Source: Streptomyces sp. NBC_00289
Lineage (GTDB): Bacteria; Actinomycetota; Actinomycetes; Streptomycetales; Streptomycetaceae
Length of the DNA stretch: 64,000 nt
Reading direction: 5' to 3'
Assembly: GCF_041435115.1 (NCBI RefSeq)
Contig: NZ_CP108046.1
Span: 3,162,001-3,226,000 of the forward strand
A program made the translations under genes and the position numbers. Every line of letters begins with the position of its first letter. Position 1 is the first letter of the stretch. Below are positions 54,701 to 63,498 of the stretch, piece by piece. The notes below the pieces were generated by a model, which made no database searches, was not told the origin of the DNA, and saw only the letters and a list, made by a program, of their open reading frames with translations.

Positions 54701-56691
54701 CGCGGGAGCTGGCCGCGGCCCGCCGCGCGATCCCGGTCCGCATCGGCGGCGCGGACCACTGGGCGGCCATCGAGGACGCCGGCCGCCTGCGCGACGCCCT
54801 GGGGACGGCACTGCCGGTCGGTGTCCCGGAAGCCTTCATGGAACCCGTCAAGGACCCGCTGGGCGACCTCCTCGCACGCTACGCCCGCACCCACGGCCCG
54901 TTCACGTCGACCTCCGCCGCGACCCGCTTCGGCCTGGGCGTGGCGGTCACCGAGGGCGCGCTGCAGCGCCTCGCCGCGGGCGGCCGTGTCGTACAGGGCG
55001 AGTTCCACCCGGCCGGGATCGGCCAGGAGTGGTGCGACGCGACGGTCCTGCGCCGGCTGCGCCGTCGTTCCCTCGCCGCCCTGCGCCACGAACTGGAGCC
55101 GGTGCCGCCGGCCGCGCTCGCCCAGTTCCTCCCCCAGTGGCAGCACCTCGGCAAGGGCCACGGACTGCGGGGAACGGACGGCCTGGTGCGCGCGGTGGAG
55201 CAGTTGCAGGGCGCGTCCGTGCCCGCGTCCGCTCTGGAGAAGCTCGTCCTGCCGTCCCGCGTGACGCCGTACACGCCCGCGATGCTCGACGAACTCACCG
55301 CCGCCGGTGAGGTGTTGTGGGCCGGAGCGGGCGCGCTGCCCGGGAAGGACGGCTGGATCTCCCTGTACCTGGCGGACGCGGCGCCCCTGCTCCTGCCGCC
55401 ACCGCACCCGCTGGAGCTGACGGCGCTCCACCAGTCCGTCCTCGATGCCCTCTCCGGCGGTTACGGCCTGTTCTTCCGTCAGATCGCCGACCAGGTCCGC
55501 GCCACCACCCACCCCGACGCCACCGATCCCCAACTGGCCGACACCGTCTGGGATCTGGCCTGGTCCGGGCGGCTCACGAACGACACGCTCACCCCGATGC
55601 GGGCCCTGCTCGGCTCGGGCCGTACCGCGGGCTCCACCGCCCACCGCGCCAAGCGCGCGGTCCCGCGCGGACGCTACGGCTCTCTTACGGCCGCCGCACG
55701 CCCCGCCTCCCGCGGTGGTCCGCCGACCGTCGCGGGCCGGTGGTCGCTGCTGCCCCAGCGCGAGGCCGATCCCACCGTGCGCGCCCACGCGCTGGCCCGT
55801 ACGCTGCTCGACCGGCACGGCGTGGTGACCCGGGGAGCCGTAGCCGCTGAAGGTGTCGAGGGCGGCTTCTCGGCGGTCTACCGCATCCTGTCCGCCTTCG
55901 AGGACAGCGGCCAGGCACGACGTGGGTATGTGGTCGAGGGTCTCGGTGCCGCACAGTTCGCGATGGACGGGGCGGTGGACCGACTCCGCGCTGTGGCGAA
56001 CGCCCGCGATCGCAGCGAACCTCTCCCCGGCCCCGGCGACTCCTCCAGCGGCTGGACCGGCGCCACCGGCGGCTTCGGTTCACCCACCGCCACGGCCACC
56101 ACCCGGGCGGGCACCCCGACCGGCACCCCGGACTCCGCCGACCCCTTCGACTTCTCATCGGACGTCGACTGGACCGCGGAACTCGGCCCCGTGGAGCCCC
56201 CGGGCCCCGGCGACAGCCCGGCTGTCATCGACGGCTTCGGGTCTCGAGGTGGTCCCGGCTTCGCCCACGGCTTCGGCGGACGCACCCGTGCTCCGGCCAC
56301 CGCTCAAGCCGTGGTCCTCGCCGCGGCCGACCCCGCGAACGCGTACGGCGCGGCCCTCCCCTGGCCGGAGCCGCCGACCGGCGCGGGACACAAGGCCGGC
56401 CGGAAGGCGGGTGCTCTGGTGGTCCTCGTCGAGGGCGAGCTCGCGCTCTACATGGAGCGCGGCGGCAAGACACTGCTGGCCTGGCCCTCCGACCCGGACG
56501 GCACGCCCACCGACGACCCCCGCCTGCGCGCCGCGGCGGAGGCACTCGCCGCGGCCGCCCGCGCGGGTTCCCTCGGCACGGTCACGGTGGAACGCGTCAA
56601 CGGTGCCTCCGCCCTGACCTCCCCCATCGGCACCCTGCTGGAGGGAGCAGGTTTCATCGCGAACCCGCGCGGCCTGCGCCTACGCGCATGA
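51772..56691 (+). CDS. lhr: Lhr-type ATP-dependent DNA helicase
   Basis: A 1639-residue superfamily-2 helicase of the long Lhr class, a 3'-5' helicase tied to DNA repair. Walker A APTGSGKT (48–55), Ia SPLKALAVDVERN, DEVH (172–175), SAT in IGLSATVRP, and motif VI LQRVGRAGHQ near residue 405; a winged helix and the Lhr-specific C-terminal half follow (DEH_assoc, LAGSDPTKGGGRVGELDEEM, VNQVVTDQVGSSALFASRF). Residues about 1409–1510 form a Gly/Pro/Thr-rich insert. ATG 51772 has AGGATGG upstream. It is followed after 125 bases by the Nei glycosylase. Confidence 0.94.
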   Translation: MPSSTHPALDGFSPATRGWFTGAFSAPTAAQAGAWQAIGEGSDVLVVAPTGSGKTLAAFLAALDQLASTPPPADPRKRCRVLYVSPLKALAVDVERNLRSPLTGIRQESMRLGLPEPEVKVGIRSGDTPPAERRALATRPPDILITTPESLFLMLTSATREALTGIDTVILDEVHAVAGTKRGAHLALSLERLDELLPKPARRIGLSATVRPVDEVARYLSPHRKVEIVQPKSGKEFDLSVVVPVEDLGELGGSPVAEGSEGAERPSIWPHVEERIADLVQAHRSTIVFANSRRLAERLCNRLNEIAYERATGEPLDEHHSPAELMGGSGAAQGAPPVIARAHHGSVSKEQRALVEEDLKAGRLPAVVATSSLELGIDMGAVDLVVQVESPPSVASGLQRVGRAGHQVGAVSTGVVFPKYRGDLVQAAVVTERMRTGSIESLKVPANPLDVLAQQIVAMTALDSWQVDDLLAVVRRAAPFASLPESAFTAVLDMLAGRYPSDAFAELRPRVVWDRVTGTVTGRPGAQRLAVTSGGTIPDRGLFGVFLAGSDPTKGGGRVGELDEEMVYESRVGDVFTLGTSSWRIEDITRDRVLVSPAPGVPGRLPFWKGDQLGRPLELGRAVGAFLREVGSLSQEDARLRLLAAGLDAWAADNVLSYLREQREACGHVPDDRTIVVERFRDELGDWRVVVHSPFGAQVHAPWALALGAKLSERYGMDAQVMHADDGIVLRLPDADLMSLDLLDQEPMRAGTEYDADQAPVGAADVVFDKGEVNQVVTDQVGSSALFASRFRECAARALLLPRRSPGKRTPLWQQRQRASQLLQVASEFGSFPIVLEAVRECLQDVFDVPGLVELMGDLESRKVRLVEVTTPEPSPFARSLLFGYVAQFLYEGDSPLAERRAAALSLDSRLLAELLGQAELRELLDAEVLTELERELQWLTEDRRVKDAEGVADLLRLLGPLTDAELVERGAEPQWARELAAARRAIPVRIGGADHWAAIEDAGRLRDALGTALPVGVPEAFMEPVKDPLGDLLARYARTHGPFTSTSAATRFGLGVAVTEGALQRLAAGGRVVQGEFHPAGIGQEWCDATVLRRLRRRSLAALRHELEPVPPAALAQFLPQWQHLGKGHGLRGTDGLVRAVEQLQGASVPASALEKLVLPSRVTPYTPAMLDELTAAGEVLWAGAGALPGKDGWISLYLADAAPLLLPPPHPLELTALHQSVLDALSGGYGLFFRQIADQVRATTHPDATDPQLADTVWDLAWSGRLTNDTLTPMRALLGSGRTAGSTAHRAKRAVPRGRYGSLTAAARPASRGGPPTVAGRWSLLPQREADPTVRAHALARTLLDRHGVVTRGAVAAEGVEGGFSAVYRILSAFEDSGQARRGYVVEGLGAAQFAMDGAVDRLRAVANARDRSEPLPGPGDSSSGWTGATGGFGSPTATATTRAGTPTGTPDSADPFDFSSDVDWTAELGPVEPPGPGDSPAVIDGFGSRGGPGFAHGFGGRTRAPATAQAVVLAAADPANAYGAALPWPEPPTGAGHKAGRKAGALVVLVEGELALYMERGGKTLLAWPSDPDGTPTDDPRLRAAAEALAAAARAGSLGTVTVERVNGASALTSPIGTLLEGAGFIANPRGLRLRA

Positions 56692-56816
56692 CCCCGCCCC
56701 GCATGACCCCGCCCCGCACCGACTCGTCACGCGCCCTCACCCACAGCCGGCGGCCCACGCGCTCCGGCCCCCGCCGGCCGCCGCACTCCCCGCCCACCCC
56801 GTGCCACCCTTGACCC

Positions 56817-57653
56817 ATGCCCGAAGGAGACACGGTCTGGCAGGCGGCCAAGCGGCTGCACGAAGCGCTCGCCGGCAAGGTGCTGACCCGTAGCGACCTC
56901 CGCGTGCCGAAGTTCGCCACGGCCGACCTCACCGGCCGTACGGTCCTGGACGTCACCGCCCGCGGCAAACACCTCCTCACCCGTATCGAAGGGGGCCTGA
57001 CCCTCCACTCGCATCTGCGGATGGACGGCTCCTGGAAGGTGTTCGCAGACGGCCAGCGCTGGGTGGGCGGCCCGGCCCACCAGATCCGCGCGATCCTGGG
57101 CAACGCCGACCGCACGGCCGTCGGCTACCGCCTGCCGGTACTCGAACTCCTGCGCACCACCGAAGAGATCCGCGCCGTCGGACACCTCGGCCCCGACCTC
57201 CTGGGCCCGGACTGGAATCCGGACCAGGCCCTGGCCAACCTGCTCGCCGACCCCGCCCGCCCCCTCGGCGAGGCCCTGCTCGACCAGCGCAACCTCGCCG
57301 GTATCGGCAACGTGTACAAGTGCGAGCTCTGCTTCCTGCTCGGCGTCACCCCGTGGCTGCCCGTCGGCGCCCTGCCCGCGGACCGCGCCGCCGCGCTGCC
57401 CGCGCTCGCCAAGAAGCTGCTGGAGACCAACCGGGACCGCCTGATCCGCACCACGACCGGCCGCCGCGGCCAGGACCTGTTCGTGTACGGCCGCGCGCCC
57501 CGCCCCTGTCTGCGCTGCCAGACCTCCGTCCGCCTGGCCGATCAGGGCGACGGCTCCCGCGAGCGCCCCACCTACTGGTGCCCCGGCTGTCAGGCGGGCC
57601 CGGCGCCCAGCCCCGCCGCATCCCGGAGAACTCCCCGCCGTACAACTAATTGA
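56817..57653 (+). CDS. nei: Fpg/Nei-family DNA glycosylase
   Basis: A 278-residue base-excision repair enzyme that removes oxidised bases and nicks the DNA. Catalytic Pro2-Glu3 in MPEGDTVWQAAKRL; helix-two-turn-helix LLDQRNLAGIGNVYKCELCF; C-terminal zinc finger CLRCQTSVR…YWCPGCQ. Compared with Fpg it belongs to the actinobacterial Nei2 group. The tail after the zinc finger is Arg/Pro-rich. Lies behind lhr, matching reports that Lhr and Nei-type enzymes cluster in repair modules. Confidence 0.93.
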   Translation: MPEGDTVWQAAKRLHEALAGKVLTRSDLRVPKFATADLTGRTVLDVTARGKHLLTRIEGGLTLHSHLRMDGSWKVFADGQRWVGGPAHQIRAILGNADRTAVGYRLPVLELLRTTEEIRAVGHLGPDLLGPDWNPDQALANLLADPARPLGEALLDQRNLAGIGNVYKCELCFLLGVTPWLPVGALPADRAAALPALAKKLLETNRDRLIRTTTGRRGQDLFVYGRAPRPCLRCQTSVRLADQGDGSRERPTYWCPGCQAGPAPSPAASRRTPRRTTN

Positions 57654-57663
57654 CGGGCCGTCA
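57651..57663. promoter_or_regulatory. Perfect palindrome before the SDR gene
   Basis: TGACGG-G-CCGTCA overlaps the nei stop codon and lies 22 bases before the SDR ATG. Its size and symmetry suit a TetR-family operator; the first half is also the -35-like TTGACG. No TetR gene lies in the window nearby. Confidence 0.55.
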
Positions 57664-57685
57664 GAAATCCTCGTACCGTCCCCTC

Positions 57686-58450
57686 ATGGCCGTGAGCGCG
57701 TACGACCTCACCGGACGCACCGCATTCGTCACCGGCGCCGCAGGCGGCATCGGCCGCGCCTCGGCGGTGCTGCTCGCCGAAGCCGGTGCCACCGTGCACT
57801 GCGCCGACCGCGACCCGCAGGGCCTGCACGAGACGGCCACGCTGGTCAAGGCGCAGGGTGGCACCGCCCACACCCACCACCTCGACGTCACCGACCGCAC
57901 ACGGCTCAAGCAGGCCGTCGAATCCTGCGGCCGCCTGGATGTCATGGCCGCGGTCGCCGGGATCATGCACAGTAGCCCGGTCCTGGACACCCGGGACGAG
58001 GACCTGGAAAGGGTCTGGAGCGTCAACTTCAGGGGTGTTCTGTACGCCTGCCAGGAGGCCGCCCGGCTGATGCTCGCCCACGACACCCGGGGCAGCATCG
58101 TCACCATGGCCTCGGGCGCGGTCGACACCGGCGGCGCCGGCCTCCTCTGCTACGGCGTGGCCAAGGCAGCCGTCGTCCAGCTCACGAGGACGCTGGCGAC
58201 CGAGGTCGGCCGGCACGGCATTCGCGTCAACGCGGTCGCGCCGGGCTGGATCCGCACACCCATGACCGACCGCCACGAGGGCGAGGCCCAGGCGCGCACC
58301 GAGTCGCTCATGGCCCGGATGTCTCCCCTGGGCCGGGTCGGCGAACCGGAGGACGTCGCGCAGACCGTGCTGTACCTGGCCTCCGACGCCTCGTCCTTCA
58401 TGACGGGCCAGATCCTGCGTCCGAACGGCGGTGTGGCCATGCCGTGGTAG
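57686..58450 (+). CDS. SDR-family oxidoreductase
   Basis: A 254-residue short-chain dehydrogenase: cofactor site VTGAAGGIGRASAVLLAEAG (TGxxxGIG), DVTDRTRLKQAVES, the N-A-G strand as AAVAGIM, catalytic Ser in IVTMASGAV, YGVAK (Tyr and Lys) and PGWIRTPMTDRH. Asp after ADRD favours NAD(H). ATG 57686 (MAVSAYDLTG). Close to 3-oxoacyl reductase or glucose dehydrogenase-like enzymes; substrate unknown. Its last 53 bases overlap the convergent small membrane protein. Confidence 0.9.
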   Translation: MAVSAYDLTGRTAFVTGAAGGIGRASAVLLAEAGATVHCADRDPQGLHETATLVKAQGGTAHTHHLDVTDRTRLKQAVESCGRLDVMAAVAGIMHSSPVLDTRDEDLERVWSVNFRGVLYACQEAARLMLAHDTRGSIVTMASGAVDTGGAGLLCYGVAKAAVVQLTRTLATEVGRHGIRVNAVAPGWIRTPMTDRHEGEAQARTESLMARMSPLGRVGEPEDVAQTVLYLASDASSFMTGQILRPNGGVAMPW

Positions 58451-58679
58451 GCCGGGCCGCCGCCCGCCACGCCTCGCCCCACCGCCGCGCGTCGACGGCT
58501 CCCGCGGCCCGCGTCTTCGGCACACAGTGCACCGGCAGCAGGCTCAGCCCCCATCCCCCGGCCGCGACGGCCCCTTCCAGCACCCCCGCGTCGGGCACCA
58601 GCGCGAGCCGCAGCACAGCCCACCACCACAGCGCCCCGAGCCCCAGCGCGGCCGCCCAGCGCACCACCCGCACCGACAT
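58398..58679 (-). CDS. Small membrane protein, convergent with SDR
   Basis: A 93-residue protein: MSVRVVRWAAALGLGALWWW begins two predicted helices (AALGLGALWWWAVLRLALV and AVAAGGWGLSLLPVHCV), with a basic C-terminal tail (RRWGEAWRAAARPTTAWPHRR). Codon use suits the genus and a homologue is recalled in S. coelicolor at this place, but the 53-base tail overlap with the SDR gene lowers confidence. Function unknown. Confidence 0.6.
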   Translation of the reverse strand: MSVRVVRWAAALGLGALWWWAVLRLALVPDAGVLEGAVAAGGWGLSLLPVHCVPKTRAAGAVDARRWGEAWRAAARPTTAWPHRRSDAGSGPS

Positions 58680-59016
58680 GGCCGTCACCTCCAGCCCGAC
58701 GCTAGAACGCCACGCTCATCCGCTGGGAGGGCGCACCAACGGCACACGGGCGCACCATCCGCACCGGCCGTCAGGGACGCCCGCACCGCCGACCGATTCG
58801 GCCGCCGCGGACGCCCGCCCCTCCACCATGACCGCGGCATCCCCGGCCGGCAAACGGGCCAAGGGAGCGCTCGTGGGGTCCGGAGCGGCGCCCGGGCAGC
58901 AGAAAACCCCGACCGCACTCCTCCGGGTCTCCCCGGAAAAGCCCCGGCCGGGGCCTCACACACGTGCTCAGGGGCCGTAGAGCGCCCTGTCGGCTTTCTT
59001 CACACCCGCGCGAACT
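58680..59016. other. Intergenic between small membrane gene and clgR
   Basis: The 337 bases contain no convincing gene on either strand. Near the clgR end there are two GC-rich palindromic elements (GCCCCGGCCGGGGC at 58941–58954 and a CCGG…CCGG hairpin just before it) that may end clgR transcription. The small membrane gene's promoter would lie on the left side; none was recognised. Confidence 0.45.
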
Positions 59017-59397
59017 TCACGCGGCGACCACGTCGACCGCTTCCGCGGGCGCCTTGATGGTCACCCGTTCCGGTGGCACGCCGGCCACCGATACGGAACC
59101 CAGCATCGGACGGACCGAAGCGGGCACATGCTTGCTGGGAGTGGCCGCAGCAGACTGGGCCAGCTCGGCGAGGGCGAGCTCGTCGCTCACTTCCCGCATG
59201 AGCTCGGACATCCGTACGTCCAACGCGTCGCAGATGGCGGAGAGCAGCTCGGAGGAAGCCTCCTTCTGCCCCCGCTCCACCTCGGAGAGATAGCCGAGTG
59301 AGACTCGGGCGGACGAGGAGACTTCGCGCAGAGTACGGCCCTGGCGCTGGCGCTGCCGACGCAGCACGTCACCCAGTAGGCGACGGAGCAGAATCAT
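59017..59397 (-). CDS. clgR: ClgR-type helix-turn-helix regulator of Clp/Lon genes
   Basis: A 126-residue Cro/CI-type regulator: [20 protein letters not shown], then helix-turn-helix [20 protein letters not shown] with [20 protein letters not shown]. It matches ClgR, the actinobacterial activator of clpP1P2, clpC and lon, which in mycobacteria also lies beside pgsA. The protein ends in Val-Val-Ala-Ala, the kind of C-terminus recognised for ClpP-dependent turnover of Streptomyces ClgR. AGGAGGGAG lies seven bases upstream. cinA and pgsA lie upstream on the same strand. Confidence 0.9.
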   Translation of the reverse strand: MILLRRLLGDVLRRQRQRQGRTLREVSSSARVSLGYLSEVERGQKEASSELLSAICDALDVRMSELMREVSDELALAELAQSAAATPSKHVPASVRPMLGSVSVAGVPPERVTIKAPAEAVDVVAA

Positions 59398-59506
59398 CGG
59401 TGGCTCCCTCCTCGGACCGCGTAGCCGCATCCTTCACGCCCCACCGTACCGCCTTGCGCCGCGGCCGTGCGGGGAGCGATGTCGTGTTCACTCAGGGCTG
59501 CAAACA

Positions 59507-60052
59507 TCAAAACCCCCCGTTCTGTTCCGTATCCTGTGCCCGCTCATTCCCGGTCTGTTCGCCCGCAAGCTGCTGCAAGAGCAGTGCGAGTACGCTCCGT
59601 ACACTCTCCATACGAATTTCCGCGCGGTCGCCGTTCAACCGCAGGGCCGTGACTTTTCCGCCACCGGCGCAACCGGAATCCGCTGTGGCGGGCCCGTCCA
59701 CGGCGAGGAAAACCGTCCCCACGGGCATGCCGTCCTGCGGCTCCGGACCGGCCACACCGGTGGTCGCGATGCCCCAGTCGGCGCCGAGCGCCTCGCGGAC
59801 CCCGGCCGCCATCTGGGCCGCGACCTGCGGATCCACCGCACCCCGTTCCGCCAGCAGGGTGGCGTCGACGCCCAGCAGCTGGTGCTTGAGTTCGGTGGCG
59901 TAAGCGGTCACCGAGCCACGGAACACCTTGGACGCCCCGGCGACGGCTGTGATGTCCGCCGCGACCAGACCGCCCGTCAGCGACTCGGCCACAGCGAGCG
60001 TCTCGCCTCTTACCGTGAGTAGTCGCACCAGGTGGGTGGCCGGGGACGTCAC
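59507..60052 (-). CDS. cinA: CinA C-terminal-type nicotinamide-nucleotide amidohydrolase
   Basis: A 181-residue enzyme of the PncC/CinA C-terminal family that deamidates NMN to nicotinate mononucleotide for NAD recycling. Signature: LAVAESLTGGLVAADITAVA, GSVTAYATELKHQLLGVD, ERGAVDPQVAAQMAAGV and GIATTGVAGPEPQDGMPVGT. The GTG 60052 overlaps the pgsA stop (GTGA). It lacks the N-terminal MoCF-like domain of full-length CinA, normal in Streptomyces. Confidence 0.93.
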   Translation of the reverse strand: MTSPATHLVRLLTVRGETLAVAESLTGGLVAADITAVAGASKVFRGSVTAYATELKHQLLGVDATLLAERGAVDPQVAAQMAAGVREALGADWGIATTGVAGPEPQDGMPVGTVFLAVDGPATADSGCAGGGKVTALRLNGDRAEIRMESVRSVLALLLQQLAGEQTGNERAQDTEQNGGF

Positions 60053-60867
60053 GCTTCCGTCTCCTCCAACGCAGCCTGGCGCTCGGCGATTCCCTGCCGC
60101 CGCAGCACAATGGCCTGTCTCACATAGTCGAGCCCGGTCACCACGGTCAGCACGACCGCCGCTGCCATCACCCAGAACCTCAGGGTGGCCAGCCATCCCG
60201 TCAGCGCCAGGACGTACATCCCGACGGCCACGCCCTGCGTGAGGGTCTTGAGCTTGCCTCCGCGGCTCGCGGGGATGACTCCGTAGCGGATGACCAGGAA
60301 ACGCAGGAGCGTGATGCCGAGTTCCCGCCCGAGGATGACGATCGTCACCCACCACGGCAGATCACCGAGCCCCGACAGGCAGATCAGCGCCGCCCCCATG
60401 ATCGCCTTGTCGGCGATGGGGTCGGCGATCTTCCCGAAGTCGGTGACGAGGTTGTAGGTGCGCGCCAGATGCCCGTCGAACAAGTCCGTGATCATGGCGA
60501 CGGTGAAGGCCGCCCAGGCCCAGGAGCGCCACGCGGGGTCGTGCCCGCCGTCGGCCAGCATGAGGACGACGAAACCGGGCACGAGCAGCAGGCGGAGCAT
60601 GGTCAGCAGGTTGGCGACGTTCCAGACGCTGGCCTGGTTGACCGCCGCGGCGGCGATCTTCCCGCCCCGCGCCGGCTTCCCGCCACCCTGCTGCGGATCG
60701 GAGGCGGCTCCGGAGACCACGACATCGGAGACCACGGCACCGGAGGAAACGGCACCCGGCGCGACGGCCCCGGAAACGGCACCGGGGGCGGCGCCCTGAG
60801 CCGGGCTCGCGGCCGCGCCCTTCGCGCCGGAGGGGCCACCCGCCGCCGATGCCGGTACTCCGGTCAT
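60049..60867 (-). CDS. pgsA: CDP-diacylglycerol–glycerol-3-phosphate phosphatidyltransferase
   Basis: A 272-residue membrane enzyme that makes phosphatidylglycerol phosphate. The CDP-alcohol phosphotransferase motif D-G-x2-A-R-x8-G-x3-D-x3-D is present as DGHLAR…GKIADPIAD (from about residue 130), with helices [39 protein letters not shown] and [15 protein letters not shown]. An N-terminal extension of about 78 residues is Gly/Ala/Val/Ser repeats ([18 protein letters not shown]). It overlaps rimO by ATGA and cinA by GTGA. Confidence 0.93.
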   Translation of the reverse strand: MTGVPASAAGGPSGAKGAAASPAQGAAPGAVSGAVAPGAVSSGAVVSDVVVSGAASDPQQGGGKPARGGKIAAAAVNQASVWNVANLLTMLRLLLVPGFVVLMLADGGHDPAWRSWAWAAFTVAMITDLFDGHLARTYNLVTDFGKIADPIADKAIMGAALICLSGLGDLPWWVTIVILGRELGITLLRFLVIRYGVIPASRGGKLKTLTQGVAVGMYVLALTGWLATLRFWVMAAAVVLTVVTGLDYVRQAIVLRRQGIAERQAALEETEA

Positions 60868-62333
60868 CTGCCCGCCTCCTCACTACACGCGAGCGAGCCC
60901 TGCAACGGCTCGGCCACCAGGTCGACACCCTCCGTGCCGACCACCTTCGCCTCGACCATACGGCCGACAGCGAGACCTTCGCCGCTCGTGAGCAGCACCT
61001 GGCCGTCCGTCTCCGGCGCCTGGTGCGCGCCGCGGCCGTACACACCCTCTTCGTCCACGGACTCCACGAGCACGTGCACCGTCTCGCCCAGGCGTTCCTC
61101 GGCCCGCTGCGAGACCAGTTCCTCGGCCAGCCGGGACACGTTTGCCAGACGCTCGGCGACGACGTCCTCGTGGAGCTTGTTCTCGTACGTCGCCGCCTCG
61201 GTGCCCTCCTCGTCGGAGTACCCGAAGACGCCGATGGCGTCCAGTCGCGCGCCGTTCAGGAAGCGCTCCAGCTCGGCCAGGTCGGACTCGCTCTCGCCCG
61301 GGAAGCCCACGATGAAGTTGGAGCGCACGCCGGCCTGCGGGGCCTTGCCGCGGATGGTGTCGAGCAGCTCCAGGAAGCGGTCGGTGTCCCCGAAGCGGCG
61401 CATGGAGCGCAGCACGTCGGGGGCGGAGTGCTGGAAGGACAGGTCGAAGTAGGGCACGACCTTCGGCGTCGAGGTCAGCACGTCGATGAGGCCGGGCCGC
61501 ATCTCGGCCGGCTGGAGGTAGCTGACGCGCACCCGCTCGAGGCCGTCGACCTCGGCGAGCTCGGGCAGCAGCGACTCGAGCAGCCGGATGTCGCCCAGGT
61601 CCTTGCCGTAGGAGGTGTTGTTCTCGGAGACCAGCATGATCTCCTTGACGCCCTGCTCGGCCAGCCACCGCGTCTCGTTCAGCACGTCGCTCGGGCGGCG
61701 GGAGATGAAGGAGCCGCGGAAGGACGGGATGGCGCAGAAGGAGCAGCGCCGGTCGCAGCCGGAGGCGAGCTTGACCGAGGCGACCGGGGAACCGTCCAGC
61801 CGGCGGCGCAGGGGCGCACGGGGGCCGGAGGCCGGGGCGAGGCCGTCCGGGAGGTCGACGGGACCGTGTCCGGGCAGCGCGACCTCGGCCGCCGACTCCT
61901 GCCGCTGGGCCGGGCTGATCGGCAGCAGCTTGCGCCGGTCACGCGGGGTGTGGGAGGCGTGGATGCCGCCGTTCAGGATGGTCTGCAGGCGGTCGGAGAT
62001 GTCCGCGTAGTCGTCGAAGCCGAGCACGCCGTCGGCCTCGGGGAGGGCTTCGGCGAGTTCCTTGCCGTACCGCTCGGCCATGCAGCCCACCGCCACGACG
62101 GCCTGGGTTCTGTTCTGCCCCTTGAGGTCATTGGCCTCGAGGAGCGCGTCGACGGAGTCCTTCTTGGCGGCTTCGACGAAGCCGCAGGTGTTGACGACGG
62201 CGACGTCCGCGTCCGCGGCGTCCTCGACGAGATCCCAGCCGTCCGCCTCCAAGCGGCCTGCGAGCTCCTCCGAGTCCACCTCGTTACGGGCGCAGCCAAG
62301 AGTGACGAGTGCGACGGTACGGCGTTCAGGCAT
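60864..62333 (-). CDS. rimO: Ribosomal protein S12 methylthiotransferase
   Basis: A 489-residue radical-SAM enzyme that methylthiolates an Asp of ribosomal protein S12. N-terminal cluster cysteines Cys14 (LGCARN), Cys50 (NTCGFVEAA) and Cys84 (VGCMAERYG); radical-[11 protein letters not shown] with Cys193, 197, 200 and [12 protein letters not shown]-terminal TRAM ([17 protein letters not shown]). Compared with E. coli RimO there is an insert of about 50 polar residues (135–185) before the radical-SAM motif. Start ATG 62333. Paralogue of MiaB in this window; the QPAEMRP and [12 protein letters not shown] motifs separate it as RimO. Confidence 0.95.
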   Translation of the reverse strand: MPERRTVALVTLGCARNEVDSEELAGRLEADGWDLVEDAADADVAVVNTCGFVEAAKKDSVDALLEANDLKGQNRTQAVVAVGCMAERYGKELAEALPEADGVLGFDDYADISDRLQTILNGGIHASHTPRDRRKLLPISPAQRQESAAEVALPGHGPVDLPDGLAPASGPRAPLRRRLDGSPVASVKLASGCDRRCSFCAIPSFRGSFISRRPSDVLNETRWLAEQGVKEIMLVSENNTSYGKDLGDIRLLESLLPELAEVDGLERVRVSYLQPAEMRPGLIDVLTSTPKVVPYFDLSFQHSAPDVLRSMRRFGDTDRFLELLDTIRGKAPQAGVRSNFIVGFPGESESDLAELERFLNGARLDAIGVFGYSDEEGTEAATYENKLHEDVVAERLANVSRLAEELVSQRAEERLGETVHVLVESVDEEGVYGRGAHQAPETDGQVLLTSGEGLAVGRMVEAKVVGTEGVDLVAEPLQGSLACSEEAGR

Positions 62334-62372
62334 GGGCTCAAGACTACTTTGTCTCACTGACAGCCCACGTCG

Positions 62373-62402
62373 ACGGGGTTGGCCGATCCCGGCCAACCCC
62401 GT
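62373..62402 (-). terminator. Terminator between the RodZ-like gene and rimO
   Basis: Perfect 12-bp arms ACGGGGTTGGCC (62373–62384) and GGCCAACCCCGT (62391–62402) around GATCCC, starting about 23 bases after the RodZ-like stop; it separates that gene's transcript from rimO. Confidence 0.9.
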
Positions 62403-62424
62403 ATGCGCGCGCCCCGCGGTCCGG

Positions 62425-63264
62425 CTATCCGACCTGCGGGTCACCCTTCGTGTAGGTGAGCCGTTCGACGGCGCCCGGCTGGAAGTCGTCGTCGATCTTC
62501 TTGCCGTTGACGTAGAGCTGGATGGCACCCGCGTCACCGAGGACGAGATTGATCTTGTCGCTGTCCTGGAAGGTCTGCGACTCGCCCTGCTTGAGCAGCC
62601 CGTCGAACAGCAGTCGGCCGTTGTGGTCCTTGGCGGAGATCCAGCTGCGTCCGTCGGCGGCGCTGACCTGGACGGTCACCTTGTCCTGAGGCGCCGCGGC
62701 GATGGCGCTGTCGGACGGCTCGGGTTTGGGATCGGTGGGCTTGGCGGACTTCGGTGTGGGGGTGGAGGACGTGCCGGCCGAGGGCTTGGACCCGTCGGCG
62801 ACCTGCGTCTTGGTCCCGCCGTCGTCGCCGCCCTTGACCGCAGTGAACCCGACGAAGCCGATGACGGCGACGATCGCGGCGACCATGGCCGCGGTCCAGT
62901 TGGGTCCGCGGCGTTCCGGACGGATGCGTTCCGCCTCGAAGAGCGGGGCCGCCGGGGTCGGGGCCGGACGCCCACCGTGGTCGGCGTCGTACCGGGCGAG
63001 AAGGGGGGCGGGGTCCAGGAGGACGGCCTTGGCCAGGGTACGGATGTGGCCGCGGGCGTAGACGTCGCCGCCACAGGGCGTGAAGTCGTCCGCCTCGATG
63101 GCGTGCACGATGGCGATGCGGACCCGGGTGGCGCTGCTGACGTCGTCGACGGTCAGCCCGGCCGCGATGCGCGCCTGCTGGAGGGCACGGCCGACCGACG
63201 GACCGGCCTCTTCGCGATCATCTTCGAACGGACGCTCGTCTTCAGGGGAGTTGCCGATGGACAC
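62425..63264 (-). CDS. RodZ-like helix-turn-helix membrane protein (DUF4115)
   Basis: A 279-residue single-span protein: acidic start, a Cro-like helix-turn-helix ([59 protein letters not shown]), one helix ([20 protein letters not shown], about 130–150), a Pro/Ser/Thr/Lys linker and an outside beta domain, DUF4115 ([34 protein letters not shown]). RodZ homologues link MreB to the wall machinery; position beside ftsK is conserved in actinomycetes. Start GTG 63264 with AAAGG upstream. Role in morphogenesis inferred. Confidence 0.88.
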   Translation of the reverse strand: MSIGNSPEDERPFEDDREEAGPSVGRALQQARIAAGLTVDDVSSATRVRIAIVHAIEADDFTPCGGDVYARGHIRTLAKAVLLDPAPLLARYDADHGGRPAPTPAAPLFEAERIRPERRGPNWTAAMVAAIVAVIGFVGFTAVKGGDDGGTKTQVADGSKPSAGTSSTPTPKSAKPTDPKPEPSDSAIAAAPQDKVTVQVSAADGRSWISAKDHNGRLLFDGLLKQGESQTFQDSDKINLVLGDAGAIQLYVNGKKIDDDFQPGAVERLTYTKGDPQVG

Positions 63265-63498
63265 GGGGGCGCCTTTCGAGCGTTTTAGCCGCCTGTGCTG
63301 GAGGTTCAGTCTAGGGGGGGTACGAAAGGGTGGGGCAACCGGACGGCGGGACTTTGTACGCCATAGGAATGGCCCGGCATCCCGACGGCGGGGCACATGC
63401 TTGTTGTTTCCCTCAACTTGACGTACGCCGAAGGGAAACGGTTGCTCAAAGATTTCTTACGGGTGAGTCACGATTGGCGGACGGCCTCGGGCCTGTCT
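63265..63498. promoter_or_regulatory. Intergenic, RodZ-like promoter region and ftsK 3' side
   Basis: No gene. On the minus strand a -10-like TAGACT (63313–63308) lies about 44 bases before the RodZ-like start. The ftsK stop at 63499 is 234 bases away, so the RodZ-like gene likely has its own promoter. Confidence 0.4.
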
